Origin: Mucilaginibacter sp. UR6-11
Lineage (GTDB): Bacteria > Bacteroidota > Bacteroidia > Sphingobacteriales > Sphingobacteriaceae
Reading direction: 5' to 3'
DNA: 64,000 nt
Assembly: GCF_020880695.1 (NCBI RefSeq)
Contig: NZ_JAJIWO010000007.1
Span: 186,001 to 250,000 of the forward strand
Shown: positions 52,763-62,169 of the stretch, one piece after another
How positions within the stretch are numbered: the first letter of the stretch is position 1
Layout of the letters: each line of letters starts with the position of its first letter
Translations under genes and position numbers: made by a program
The notes under the pieces: generated by a model
The model's input: only the letters and a program-made list of their open reading frames with translations
Databases searched by the model: none
Told to the model about the DNA's origin: nothing

Positions 52763-52859
52763 TGAGTTATGAGTTATGTGTAGTGAGTTATGAGTTTTTT
52801 ATCATTCATAATAATCTGAAATAGCTACTCACAACTCACTACACATAACTCACAACTCA
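52763..52859. repeat. Long hairpin of TGAGTTA heptamers between serS and rsmI
   Basis: Two 33-base arms (52763-52795 and 52827-52859) are complementary except at two positions and enclose a 31-base loop. Each arm is itself a run of heptamers: TGAGTTA, TGAGTTA, TGTGTAG, TGAGTTA, TGAGT. Both mismatches become G-U pairs if the minus strand is transcribed. The right arm touches the rsmI start codon and the left arm touches the serS -7 box, so the element fills the divergent promoter region. It may be a dispersed intergenic repeat or a regulatory hairpin. Confidence 0.85.
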
Positions 52860-53588
52860 ATGCCCGGCAAACTATACCTTGTACCCACCCCAATAGGCAA
52901 TTTGGAAGATATGACCTTTAGGGCCATCCGCGTTTTAAAAGAGGTAGATTTGATTTTGGCTGAAGATACCCGTACCTCGGCGCCACTGTTGAAGCATTTT
53001 GATATACAGAAAAAAGTTTTTGCGCATCATCAGCATAACGAGCATCAAAGTTCTAATGAGATCATTAAGTTTTTACTGCAGGGGCAGAATATTGCCTTGA
53101 TATCCGATGCGGGTACGCCTGCGATATCCGATCCGGGTTTCTTTTTAGTGCGCGAAGCTTTGAAATTCAATATCGCTGTTGAGTGCCTGCCCGGCGCCAC
53201 GGCTTTTGTGCCTGCGCTGGTTAACTCAGGATTCCCTACAGATAAGTTTTGTTTTGAGGGTTTTTTACCGTTGAAAAAAGGCCGCCAAACCCGTTATAAA
53301 TTTTTGGCGGACGAGGAACGCACCATTATACTTTATGAGTCGCCGCACCGTTTGTTAAAAACGCTGGATGAGATGGCTGCGTTTTGGGGAGCTGACAGAC
53401 AAATATCCGTATCGCGCGAGCTGACCAAAATGTTCGAGGAAACTGTACGCGGTACGGTAACCGACGTTAAAGCCTATTATGAAACTCACCCCGCAAAAGG
53501 CGAGTTTGTGATTTGCATTGCAGGAGCCTTGCCAGCCGAAACCGATAAAAAGAAAAAGAAATACGGGGATGATGAAGAGGAGGATTAA
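52860..53588 (+). CDS. rsmI: 16S rRNA (cytidine(1402)-2'-O)-methyltransferase RsmI
   Basis: SAM-dependent tetrapyrrole-methylase-fold enzyme that 2'-O-methylates C1402 of 16S rRNA. Signatures in order: LYLVPTPIGNLEDMTFRAI (N-terminal start), DLILAEDTRTS, ALISDAGTPAISDPG (SAM loop), CLPGATAFVPALVNSG, FEGFLPLKKG and ILYESPHRL. The length of 242 residues is typical. The tail is strongly charged (KKKKKYGDDEEED). Its start codon directly follows the hairpin arm, so its leader must include that element. Confidence 0.96.
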   Translation: MPGKLYLVPTPIGNLEDMTFRAIRVLKEVDLILAEDTRTSAPLLKHFDIQKKVFAHHQHNEHQSSNEIIKFLLQGQNIALISDAGTPAISDPGFFLVREALKFNIAVECLPGATAFVPALVNSGFPTDKFCFEGFLPLKKGRQTRYKFLADEERTIILYESPHRLLKTLDEMAAFWGADRQISVSRELTKMFEETVRGTVTDVKAYYETHPAKGEFVICIAGALPAETDKKKKKYGDDEEED

Positions 53589-53676
53589 GCTATAAATCCG
53601 CAGGCTTTTTAATAGTGAAAAGTTTAACAAAAGATAAAAACGTGCATCATTGCGCGTTGGTGAAAAATTATATTTA

Positions 53677-55329
53677 ATGAAAAAAAATATCATCCTATCC
53701 CTATTTTCAGGCCTGTTACTTTGGCTGGCATGGCCGCCTATGCATTATACCACCGTATTTTTATTTTTCGGATTGGTACCCATGCTGATCGTGATAGAGA
53801 ACATCATCAAATCCACCTCAACCAAAAAAGGAAAACAGGTATTCAATACCACTTTCCTGGGCTTTTTTATCTGGAATACGCTTAGTATTTACTGGGTCTA
53901 TAATTCATTAAAAATTGTAGGCGAAGTAGTCGCTATCCCTATTTCCCTGATCCCTTATACCCTGGGGCCGCTGCTTATGTCAACCGCCTGCTGGTTTTAT
54001 TATCGATTAAGATTAGCCGCCAGTCGTGGCTGGAGCCTGGCCGGACTGGTATGTTTCTGGATAGCTTATGAATACCTGCACCAAAGCTGGGACCTCAACT
54101 TCCCCTGGATGACACTGGGTAATGGTTTTGCCGTAGCACACCAATGGGTGCAGTGGTACGAGTATACGGGCGTATATGGCGGAACTATCTGGATTTGGGT
54201 AGTTAATATTTTGATCTTTTTGATTTACACCGGCCTAAGCGAGGCACAAACCAGAGTGATAAGGCAAAAACTGGTTATCGCACTTATAACTGTGCTGGTA
54301 TTACCCCTCGGGTTTTCATTATATCGCTATAGTTCTTATCAGGAGCAGTCGAATCCGTCAAACGTGGTGGTGACGCAGCCCAATATCGATCCTTATGCCA
54401 AAGGGGGCGAGATACCTACTTATGAGCAAGTAAAAACGCTAACCAGGCTATCAGACTCACTAGGCCAGGCTAACACTGAATTTTTTATCTGGCCCGAAAC
54501 AGCGATACCTGACCCGATCAATGAAGATCATATCCGCACCAATACCTACTTCACGCAGGCACAGCATTTTTTAAGCAAGTATAAAAATGGCAATATCATA
54601 ACCGGCGCCGAAACCTATAAGGTATCTAACAACCGGCAAACTAAAACAGCGAGCGCCATACCTGGCACCGGCCAGTTTATAGATAATTATAATACTGCAG
54701 TTAACATTGAGAACTCGGCCGAGGTGCATTTCTATCATAAATCAAAACTGGTTCCGGGTGCCGAGTCATTACCTTTTGGCAATGCTTTATCATTTTTAAA
54801 ACCTGTGTTTGAGCATCTGGGCGGAGCAACCGGCACTTACGCCGGGCAGGATGCGCCCAGCGAACTATATTCGGCAAGTGGCATCGGCGCCGCGCCGGTT
54901 ATTTGCTTTGAATCTATCTGGGGTGAATGGGTGGCAAAATCTGTACGTAATGGCGCACAGTTTATAGCCATTATTACCAATGATGGCTGGTGGGAGAATA
55001 CTTCAGGCAAGGACCAGCATTTGGATTATGCCAAGCTACGCGCTATTGAAACACGCCGTTGGGTGTGTCGCTCGGCTAATACCGGGATCTCAGCTTTCAT
55101 CAACCAGCGTGGTGATATTGTACAGCAAACCAAATGGTGGGTTAAAACGGCTATGAAACAAAATATTAACCTAAATTCTGATCTAACCTTTTACGTTAAT
55201 TACGGTGATTATCTGCCTAAGATTGGCAGTTTATTAGCCATATTAGGGATATTGTTTATTATGGTGAAGGTTAGGATTAAGGGTAATAAAAATATAGTTA
55301 CTTCGGAACAAAATATGGGTAAGAACTAA
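53677..55329 (+). CDS. lnt: Apolipoprotein N-acyltransferase
   Basis: Inner-membrane enzyme that adds the third acyl chain to lipoproteins. ATG 53677 (MKKNIILSLF) is chosen over an upstream TTG in frame. About seven membrane helices fill residues 5-215, and one C-terminal helix lies near 520-540. The nitrilase-like periplasmic domain (about 225-505) contains the triad: Glu274 in IWPETAIP, Lys355 in YHKSKLVPG and Cys410 in VICFESIWGEW. The usual LVPFGE is LVPGAE here. The length of 550 residues is normal. The preceding rsmI gene ends 88 bp upstream. Confidence 0.93.
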   Translation: MKKNIILSLFSGLLLWLAWPPMHYTTVFLFFGLVPMLIVIENIIKSTSTKKGKQVFNTTFLGFFIWNTLSIYWVYNSLKIVGEVVAIPISLIPYTLGPLLMSTACWFYYRLRLAASRGWSLAGLVCFWIAYEYLHQSWDLNFPWMTLGNGFAVAHQWVQWYEYTGVYGGTIWIWVVNILIFLIYTGLSEAQTRVIRQKLVIALITVLVLPLGFSLYRYSSYQEQSNPSNVVVTQPNIDPYAKGGEIPTYEQVKTLTRLSDSLGQANTEFFIWPETAIPDPINEDHIRTNTYFTQAQHFLSKYKNGNIITGAETYKVSNNRQTKTASAIPGTGQFIDNYNTAVNIENSAEVHFYHKSKLVPGAESLPFGNALSFLKPVFEHLGGATGTYAGQDAPSELYSASGIGAAPVICFESIWGEWVAKSVRNGAQFIAIITNDGWWENTSGKDQHLDYAKLRAIETRRWVCRSANTGISAFINQRGDIVQQTKWWVKTAMKQNINLNSDLTFYVNYGDYLPKIGSLLAILGILFIMVKVRIKGNKNIVTSEQNMGKN

Positions 55330-55337
55330 CGAAGGGA

Positions 55338-56195
55338 TTACCGGCCCTCTTCCCTGCTTAAAATAAATGCCAACAGATCGTTAATGGGTTGTTTAATGAT
55401 CTTGCCGATATGAATGTCCTGTGTTTCGGCAAGCGCCTTTAGCTCATCAGCAAATACAAAAGCTATTGAGCCTACAAAGTGGCTTTTATAGGTATGATAT
55501 TCCGGGTATGATTTGATATTGGTATCTATAAATTCCTGCAGCCCCTTATTTATCAGATTTTTACCGTACTCCGTTTTACGGATAACATTAAAGAACCGCG
55601 CAAACGACGCCAGATAGGAGTTTGGCGCAGGTTTTTGGTAAACATTTACTATTACCTCTTCTTTAGTAAGCTGGTAGGTATTGTTAAATAGTGTATGGAT
55701 CTCCTCAGGCATCAAATCATATAAAAAATCGGTAATTAAGGCTTTGCCAAACCAGGTGCCTGCACCCTCATCGCCCAAAATAAAACCAAGTCCATGCTTG
55801 CCTGAGTGGATTTCTTCACCATCAAAAAAAGAAATATTTGAACCTGTTCCCAATATACAGCACAGGCCTTTTTCATGCCCGCAGGTAGCATAGGCCGATG
55901 CTAGCAGATCGCTGTCAACACTAATATAAGCTTTCGAAAATAGCTGGCTCAAGGCGTTTGATACGATCTCATGCCTGTCGGGGCTTGAACAGCCTGCACC
56001 AAAAAAGTATATTTCTTTAATCTCCGTGCCAACAGTAACCAGCTCAGGTGCCTGGTCCTGCAGTATTTTAACAATCTCTTTTTCTGTTAAAAAGTAGGGA
56101 TTTAGTCCCGGCGTTCTAAAAGCTTTGGCATCGTGCCCGGGTTGTTTAAGCAACCAATCTGTTTTTGTCGATCCGCTATCGGCAACTAAGATCAT
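55338..56195 (-). CDS. N-acetylglucosamine kinase-like protein (BadF/BadG ATPase family)
   Basis: Actin-fold sugar kinase of 285 residues. The phosphate-1 loop is ILVADSGSTKTDWLL (Asp6, Lys11), the phosphate-2/adenosine region is CCILGTGSNISFFDG, and GFILGDEGAGTWFGK is the family signature. Homologues phosphorylate N-acetylglucosamine or anhydromuramic-like amino sugars; the exact sugar is not fixed. It overlaps the response-regulator stop by ATGA and is the last gene of the RND efflux operon, an unusual placement for a sugar kinase. It is convergent with lnt, 8 bp apart. Confidence 0.88.
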   Translation of the reverse strand: MILVADSGSTKTDWLLKQPGHDAKAFRTPGLNPYFLTEKEIVKILQDQAPELVTVGTEIKEIYFFGAGCSSPDRHEIVSNALSQLFSKAYISVDSDLLASAYATCGHEKGLCCILGTGSNISFFDGEEIHSGKHGLGFILGDEGAGTWFGKALITDFLYDLMPEEIHTLFNNTYQLTKEEVIVNVYQKPAPNSYLASFARFFNVIRKTEYGKNLINKGLQEFIDTNIKSYPEYHTYKSHFVGSIAFVFADELKALAETQDIHIGKIIKQPINDLLAFILSREEGR

Positions 56196-56569
56196 GGTAG
56201 TTCCTCGAGTATTTTATAAGTAAGGGGCTTGTGTATAAAGTGTGTGATATATTTATTGTCTGTGGATCTTTTTATATCCGTAGGATCAAAAGACGATGAC
56301 AGTAAAAATATCTTTATACCGGTTTTAGCAATAGCTAATTTATCGTAGGCATCCAGAAACTCAAAACCACTCATTAAGGGCATCCTGATATCCAGAAAAA
56401 TAACATCAGGTTTTACCGTACCATTGTCCAGCATTTTAATGGCTTCTGTCGGTGATTCAGTAACTATGATTTTTTCGGCAAAGTGGCTGCTTTCCAAAAG
56501 TCTGCGCGTAACAAAGTTGTCGATATAATTATCGTCAATGAGGAGGCATGTATGATAAGAACCAGTCAT
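56192..56569 (-). CDS. Single-domain response regulator receiver
   Basis: 125-residue CheY-like protein from ATG 56569 (MTGSYHTCLLIDDNYID); an upstream TTG in frame is less likely. The acidic pair Asp12-Asp13, phospho-acceptor Asp60 in VIFLDIRMP, the Ser/Thr switch in IFLLSSSFD and Lys in HFIHKPLT are all present, so it is probably phosphorylated. No output domain is attached. It lies between tolC-like and kinase genes in the efflux operon, and no histidine kinase is nearby. Confidence 0.92.
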   Translation of the reverse strand: MTGSYHTCLLIDDNYIDNFVTRRLLESSHFAEKIIVTESPTEAIKMLDNGTVKPDVIFLDIRMPLMSGFEFLDAYDKLAIAKTGIKIFLLSSSFDPTDIKRSTDNKYITHFIHKPLTYKILEELP

Positions 56570-56599
56570 ATTACACCCCAAAAATAACTAAATATTTGA

Positions 56600-57922
56600 T
56601 TATTGGATATTTAAGTTATTAGTTATTTGCTTTAAAGTTACTTCGGCAACTTTAGATTGGTATTGTGCGGCAAAAAAGGTTGATTGTGCGTCAAGGTAGT
56701 TCCTTTGCGCCTCGCGTATCTCAAGCGGTGTAATGGTGCCTATTTTGTATTTATCCAGGGATATCTCCAAATTACGTTTGGCTATAGCTACGTTTGATTG
56801 CCCGAGCTTTACCAGGTCTAGTCCCGACAGGTAGCTTACATATAAATTACTTATCTGAGCTTCAACATTAAGGCGGGTTTGCTTTACGTCGACCACAGCA
56901 TTATCAATTTGTATTTTGGCATTTCGCTCCTTGCGAGACTGATTAAAGCCGTCAAAAATATTTATAGAAGCAGTAAGTCCGTAATTCAGTCCGTGTATAT
57001 CCTGCTGTTGGGTAAACCCGGCAGGGGTTTTACTGTTGCTCCATGCGTAGCCGCCATTTACACCTACCACCGGGTAGCGGGTAGCCTGTACCTGTTTTAA
57101 GTTGATATCGGCAATACGTTTGTTTATTTGTGCCGACAGGATAGCCGGATTTTGTGATTGCGCGCTTGAAATAATATCGCCCAATACCATTTTATCGTCA
57201 ACAATTATGGTGTCTACAACAGAAAAATCAGTTTGCAGATCACGCACCAACAATTGATTCAGCTTTATTTTAGACGCTTTAAATGTCTGCTGCAACTTTA
57301 ATAAATTTGCCGTATCCGTATTTAAATTTACCTGCGCGTTTAATACATCAAGACCTGATGCGGTCCCTACGCTAAACTTATCCCTGGCATATTTTAACTG
57401 GGTATGCGATATGGCAATGGCTCCGTGCTGTGCTTTTATCTGCTCATTTTGATTGATCAGGTCGTAGTAGGTCAAAATCACATCGCCGGCGGTGCTTAAT
57501 ACCGTATCATGGGTGCTCACCGCACTCAAGTCATTCAATTGTTTAAGCTGATCATAGTTGGCAAACATGGCAAAGCCGTCAAAGATCGTCCAGTTAAGGT
57601 TTGGCCCATAGCTTAAACTGCTGTTTTTAGCGCCGGGGATGGTAACGGTTGTCCCGTCAGACTTGGTTTGCACAACATGTTGCCTGCTGTTGGTTTGGCT
57701 GAGGCTGCCGGTAACAACCGGTAAAAAGCCCGCATTACCTATAGTAACATTATTTTGTGCTATGGCATTATTGTTTTTCGCCAGCACAATATTATAGTTG
57801 TTCTTTAAAGCTATTTCAACTGCCTCTCTTAAAGTTAATAAGGGCGCCGTTTGCGCTTTAACTGTGGCGATTACTGCCATATAGCAAAACAGGAAGCAAG
57901 CTATTTTTTTAAGTTTCATCAT
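56600..57922 (-). CDS. TolC-family outer-membrane efflux protein
   Basis: Outer-membrane factor of the RND pump. Signal peptide about 1-24 (ATVKAQ). Two OEP repeats, each with long heptad-rich helices (about 30-215 and 235-435), and the usual GLDVLNAQVNLNTDTANLL and TPLEIREAQRNYLDAQSTF segments. Length 440 matches single-OMF types. It is 3 bases after the pump gene, so it is in one operon with the adaptor and pump. Confidence 0.92.
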   Translation of the reverse strand: MMKLKKIACFLFCYMAVIATVKAQTAPLLTLREAVEIALKNNYNIVLAKNNNAIAQNNVTIGNAGFLPVVTGSLSQTNSRQHVVQTKSDGTTVTIPGAKNSSLSYGPNLNWTIFDGFAMFANYDQLKQLNDLSAVSTHDTVLSTAGDVILTYYDLINQNEQIKAQHGAIAISHTQLKYARDKFSVGTASGLDVLNAQVNLNTDTANLLKLQQTFKASKIKLNQLLVRDLQTDFSVVDTIIVDDKMVLGDIISSAQSQNPAILSAQINKRIADINLKQVQATRYPVVGVNGGYAWSNSKTPAGFTQQQDIHGLNYGLTASINIFDGFNQSRKERNAKIQIDNAVVDVKQTRLNVEAQISNLYVSYLSGLDLVKLGQSNVAIAKRNLEISLDKYKIGTITPLEIREAQRNYLDAQSTFFAAQYQSKVAEVTLKQITNNLNIQ

Positions 57923-57925
57923 CGC

Positions 57926-60900
57926 TTATTCGTTTTCAATAAGTTTTACTTTTTTCTTTTTCTTGCCTTCATCCGCAAAGTCGGCTGCATCCGGGTCATG
58001 GCGTTCTTTTGATGCAATGAGCACGTACATCATCGGGATTACATACAATGTCAGCACCAATGAGAACAACATTCCTCCAATAATTACAATACCCAATGAT
58101 ACCCGGCTTTTTGCGCCGGCACCCAGGGCAAATGCTATCGGTACTGAGCCTAATACCACCGCCATACTGGTCATCAAAATCGGGCGCAAACGTGCCGTTG
58201 CCGATTCAACTACGGCCTCATATTTAGCCAGACCATGCTCCATGCGCTGGTTGGCAAATTCCACAATCAAAATACCATTTTTGGTTACCAAACCCACCAG
58301 GGTAATAATACCTATCTGGCTAAAAATATTCAACGTCTGGTCAAACAACCATAACGACAAAAACGCCCCCGCAATTGCCAGGGGCACGGTAAGCATTACA
58401 ATGATCGGATCTTTAAAACTTTCAAACTGCGCGGCTAATACCAAGTAGATTAATAAAAGAGCAAAAATAAATGCAAACATAATATTCGAGGCACTCTCGG
58501 CAAAGTCCCTTGATGCACCGCTTAATTCTGTACTAAAGCTATCGTCCAACGTTTCTTTGGCAATGCGGTTCATTTCGTTAATGCCATCACCCACGGTATG
58601 GCCCGGCGCCAAACCCGCCTGGAAAGTTGCCGATTTAAAGCGGTTAAAATGAAAAATAGCCGGTGGTGTTGCATCTTCATCAACTTTTACCACGTTATCC
58701 AACTGGATTAGTTTGCCGACATTATTTCTTACATAGATCGTTTTCAGGTCAAGCGGCTGATCACGGTTAGCCCGGTCTGCCTGTGCTATAACCTGGTATT
58801 GTTTACCATTTAACAGGAAATAAGCCAGGCGGCCATTACTATAGTATAGTTGTAAAGTCTGCGCGATATCCGCTACCGAAACACCCAAATCGCGCGCACG
58901 TGCACGGTCAGTAACTACCCGCAATTCGGGCTTGGTAAATTTTAAATTCACATCGGGCGTTGTAAATACAGAGCTTTTACTGACCTCGTTAAAAAATACC
59001 GGCAATACCTTACGTATCTTTTCAAAGTCCTGATTCTGGATAACAAACTGCACCGGCAACGAACTTTTGGCTCCGCCGCCGCCGCCACTGATGGTTTGTT
59101 CCTGCGTAACCGTTACACGTGCATCGGGAAATTTGCTTACCTTTTTTGTGAGCCAGTCGGCAATTTCCTGTTGAGACCGCGTGCGTTCGTCAGGGGCGAC
59201 AAGGCCGATACGGCCGAAACCATTATTTACGGCACCTGCACCACCACCACCGGCAGCGACAATTTCCAGGTTTACGTTTGATTCGGGTATTGAATCGGCA
59301 ACCAAATTGGATAAATTATCCATGTACTTGGTCATAAACTCGTATGATGCACCTTCGGATCCGGTTACGTTATAACGTACCAGGCTCTTATCATCCAACG
59401 GCGCCAACTCCGAGGGTATAAATTTATTAAGTACCACGATGACGACGACTGATCCGATGAGGATAGCGATAGCTATCCACCTATGCTTCATAAATTTGAT
59501 CAAACTCTCGGTATAAGAGTTGGTCATGTTTACAAAGAAAGGTTCGGTACGCTCATAAAACTTTGATTTTTTTGAATCCTTGCGGATCAGCTTCACGTTA
59601 AGCATCGGTGTTAACGATAACGATACAAAGGCAGATATCAATACCGACCCTGCCACAACGACCGCAAACTCGCGGAACAACCGCCCCGTAAATCCCTGCA
59701 AAAACACAATAGGTAAAAATACCGCGGCCAGCGTTATTGAAGTAGATACAACGGCAAAGAATATTTCCGCAGATCCTTCAAATGCAGCTTTGCGGATAGC
59801 CATACCACCTTCTACCTTTTTGTAAATATTCTCTGTTACTACTATACCATCATCAACCACCAGACCCGTGGCCAGTACTATGCCCAGCAGCGTTAAAATA
59901 TTGATGGAATAACCAAAAATATACATAATAAAGAACGCCCCTATCAATGACACGGGGATATCGATTAACGGCCGGAAAGCAATGAGCCAATCCCTGAAGA
60001 AAAGGTAGATAATAATTACCACCAGTATAAAAGATATGGCCAGCGTTTCTTCAACCTCCGTTATAGATTGATTAATAAACTTGGTATTATCCAGCAATAC
60101 TTTTACATGGATATCTGCCGGAAGATCTTTTTTTAATTCTTCAAATCTTTTATAAAAGTCTTTCGCTATTTGTACATAGTTTGCACCGGGCTGCGGCACA
60201 ATGGCCAAAGCTACCTGCAATACACCCGACTCTTTAAACGCTGTTTCTTCGTTTGCAGATCCAAGCACAGCGTAGCCTACATCCCTCAACCTGATCACCC
60301 TGTTGCTATCCGCACGGATAATCATGTCATTGAACTCTTTTTCGGTACTCATCTTACCAATGGCCCGGATAATAAGTTCGGTGTTATTACCCTCTATTTT
60401 ACCGGCAGGCAACTCAACATTTTCTTTATTTAAGGCGTCGCTGATATCACTGGCAGCCAAACCTAAGGAGGATAACTTAGCAGGATCGATCCATAAACGC
60501 ATAGCATATTGTCGCTGGCCCTGTATGTTTATAGCACTTACGCCTGGTATGGTTTGCAGTCCTTCCTGCAATACGTTTTCGGCATAGTCATCAACCTGGG
60601 TTATATTACGTTTATCGCTGGTAACCGACAGGGTGATAATGTTATCAGCGTTTGCGTCGGCTTTAGTTACTACTGGCGGCGCGTTAATGTCCTGTGGTAA
60701 CTGACGTTGCGCTTGGCCAACTTTATCACGCACATCATTAGCGGCGGTTTCAAGGTCGGCATCCAAATCAAACTCTACCGTGATCTGGCTGCTGCCAACC
60801 GAACTTGTTGACGATATGTTACGGATGCCCGGCACGCCATTGATGGCTTTCTCTAAGGGCTCAGTGATCTGTGATTCAATTACATCGGCGTTAGCACCCG

Positions 60901-61054
60901 AATAACTGGTGCTCACAGAGATAATTGGCGGATCGACCGAAGGGAAATCACGGATACCTAAAAAATTGTAGCCGATAATACCGAAAACCACAATTACGAT
61001 TGACATAACTGTTGCCAGTACAGGCCTCTTTATACTAACTGAGGATAAACTCAT
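57926..61054 (-). CDS. RND-family efflux pump permease (HAE1/AcrB-type)
   Basis: Inner-membrane proton-driven multidrug exporter of 1042 residues with 12 membrane helices. N-terminal signature: SIKRPVLATVMSIVIVVFGIIGY and LGIRDFPSVDPP. The helix-4 proton relay GLVVDDGIVVTENIY carries Asp401 and Asp402, as in drug exporters. Porter and docking domains are complete, and a Gly-rich loop (AGGGGAGA) is in the second half. The C terminus is basic and acidic in turn. The substrate class cannot be set; the HAE1 pattern supports hydrophobic drugs, dyes or bile-salt-like compounds. Confidence 0.96.
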   Translation of the reverse strand: MSLSSVSIKRPVLATVMSIVIVVFGIIGYNFLGIRDFPSVDPPIISVSTSYSGANADVIESQITEPLEKAINGVPGIRNISSTSSVGSSQITVEFDLDADLETAANDVRDKVGQAQRQLPQDINAPPVVTKADANADNIITLSVTSDKRNITQVDDYAENVLQEGLQTIPGVSAINIQGQRQYAMRLWIDPAKLSSLGLAASDISDALNKENVELPAGKIEGNNTELIIRAIGKMSTEKEFNDMIIRADSNRVIRLRDVGYAVLGSANEETAFKESGVLQVALAIVPQPGANYVQIAKDFYKRFEELKKDLPADIHVKVLLDNTKFINQSITEVEETLAISFILVVIIIYLFFRDWLIAFRPLIDIPVSLIGAFFIMYIFGYSINILTLLGIVLATGLVVDDGIVVTENIYKKVEGGMAIRKAAFEGSAEIFFAVVSTSITLAAVFLPIVFLQGFTGRLFREFAVVVAGSVLISAFVSLSLTPMLNVKLIRKDSKKSKFYERTEPFFVNMTNSYTESLIKFMKHRWIAIAILIGSVVVIVVLNKFIPSELAPLDDKSLVRYNVTGSEGASYEFMTKYMDNLSNLVADSIPESNVNLEIVAAGGGGAGAVNNGFGRIGLVAPDERTRSQQEIADWLTKKVSKFPDARVTVTQEQTISGGGGGAKSSLPVQFVIQNQDFEKIRKVLPVFFNEVSKSSVFTTPDVNLKFTKPELRVVTDRARARDLGVSVADIAQTLQLYYSNGRLAYFLLNGKQYQVIAQADRANRDQPLDLKTIYVRNNVGKLIQLDNVVKVDEDATPPAIFHFNRFKSATFQAGLAPGHTVGDGINEMNRIAKETLDDSFSTELSGASRDFAESASNIMFAFIFALLLIYLVLAAQFESFKDPIIVMLTVPLAIAGAFLSLWLFDQTLNIFSQIGIITLVGLVTKNGILIVEFANQRMEHGLAKYEAVVESATARLRPILMTSMAVVLGSVPIAFALGAGAKSRVSLGIVIIGGMLFSLVLTLYVIPMMYVLIASKERHDPDAADFADEGKKKKKVKLIENE

Positions 61055-61064
61055 GGTAAGCTGC

Positions 61065-62150
61065 TTATTTAATTACTTTAACAATTTTTAAAGGAACTTT
61101 AGGGCGCATCTGGATTATACCGGATACTACCACGCTATCGCCCGGTTTTAAACCGCTTATAATTTGTACCTTAGTATCGGTACGCACATCGGTTTTTACG
61201 GGCCTTGCCACAGCCACACCTTTATGATAAATATATACTACACTGCTTTTCAAATCAGGCACCACACATTCGGTAGGCACCATAATCGTTTTAGGGATCT
61301 GGTCGAGCGCTAGGTTGATCTTGGCAAAACTACCTGCAGTAAGCAACCCTTTCGGATTATCCGCTTTGGCACGTACTGTAATTGTACGTGAGGTAATATC
61401 TATTGATGGTTCTATAGCATACACTACTGCTTTAAAATTTTGATTGGAACTGGGTATTGTAAAAATGATCTTGCTGCCTTTACTGATCAATGATAAATAT
61501 TTCTCAGGTACAGAAAATGTAATTTTTGCAGGGTCAATATTTACCAGCGATGCAATAGCCGTATTAGGCGAAAGGTAACCACCCGGGCTAACGTTACGCA
61601 AACCAATGGTGCCCGAAAATGGCGCCCTTATCTCTGTTTTAGCAATTTGTGCCTTCAGCACGTCGCTTTGTGCCTTTAAAGTGTTTAATCCGGTAAGTGA
61701 GGTGTCATACTCCTGCTGGCTTATGGCCTCTTTTTGCAATAATATTTTGTTACGATATTCATTTTGTTTAGCCAGCGTTATTTGGTATTCGTTTTGTTTT
61801 AGCGCGGCTACCTGATCCTGGTTATAAACTTTAACCAGTAACTGCCCCTTCTTAACTCTGCTTCCCTCCTGAAAGTAGATTCCCGTAATATTACCCGCAG
61901 TTTCGCTGATCAGGCTTACTTTTTCGTTGGCATCGATGGTGCCGGTTATATCGATATTATTATCTAACGTAGTATCTTTTACGATCATCAGCTTAACTGA
62001 TACCGGGCCGTTACGGCCACCTCTTTTACCGCCCTTGCCTTTGGTATCGGTAGCGTCACGTTTCTTAGCCTTAGCGCTGTAAAACTTATTGTAAATTAAC
62101 CAGCCGATTAGCAGCACCAATAAAATGTATATAACGTACTTCGTTTTCAT
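61065..62150 (-). CDS. RND efflux periplasmic adaptor (membrane fusion protein)
   Basis: 361-residue adaptor with an N-terminal membrane anchor (about 6-24) followed by a basic, Gly-rich stretch (KGKGGKRGGRNG). The two lipoyl halves (SLISETAGNITGIYFQEGSRVKKGQ and ETAGT-like IRAPFSGTIGLRNVSPGGYL) flank an alpha-helical hairpin of about 60 residues. The beta-barrel and membrane-proximal domains follow (PTECVVPDLKSSVVYI near the end). It links the pump to the TolC-like protein. It is 10 bases before the pump gene. Confidence 0.93.
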   Translation of the reverse strand: MKTKYVIYILLVLLIGWLIYNKFYSAKAKKRDATDTKGKGGKRGGRNGPVSVKLMIVKDTTLDNNIDITGTIDANEKVSLISETAGNITGIYFQEGSRVKKGQLLVKVYNQDQVAALKQNEYQITLAKQNEYRNKILLQKEAISQQEYDTSLTGLNTLKAQSDVLKAQIAKTEIRAPFSGTIGLRNVSPGGYLSPNTAIASLVNIDPAKITFSVPEKYLSLISKGSKIIFTIPSSNQNFKAVVYAIEPSIDITSRTITVRAKADNPKGLLTAGSFAKINLALDQIPKTIMVPTECVVPDLKSSVVYIYHKGVAVARPVKTDVRTDTKVQIISGLKPGDSVVVSGIIQMRPKVPLKIVKVIK

Positions 62151-62169
62151 GTTAAGATAATAGTTTATA

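Noticed and set aside
52763..52859. Rho-independent terminator interpretation of the serS/rsmI hairpin
   Set aside because: It sits at two divergent starts rather than at gene ends, is low in GC and has a 31-base loop, so a terminator role is unlikely.
57963..58448. 161-residue plus-strand frame within the RND pump gene
   Set aside because: Shadow of the highly hydrophobic C-terminal pump helices; no independent support.
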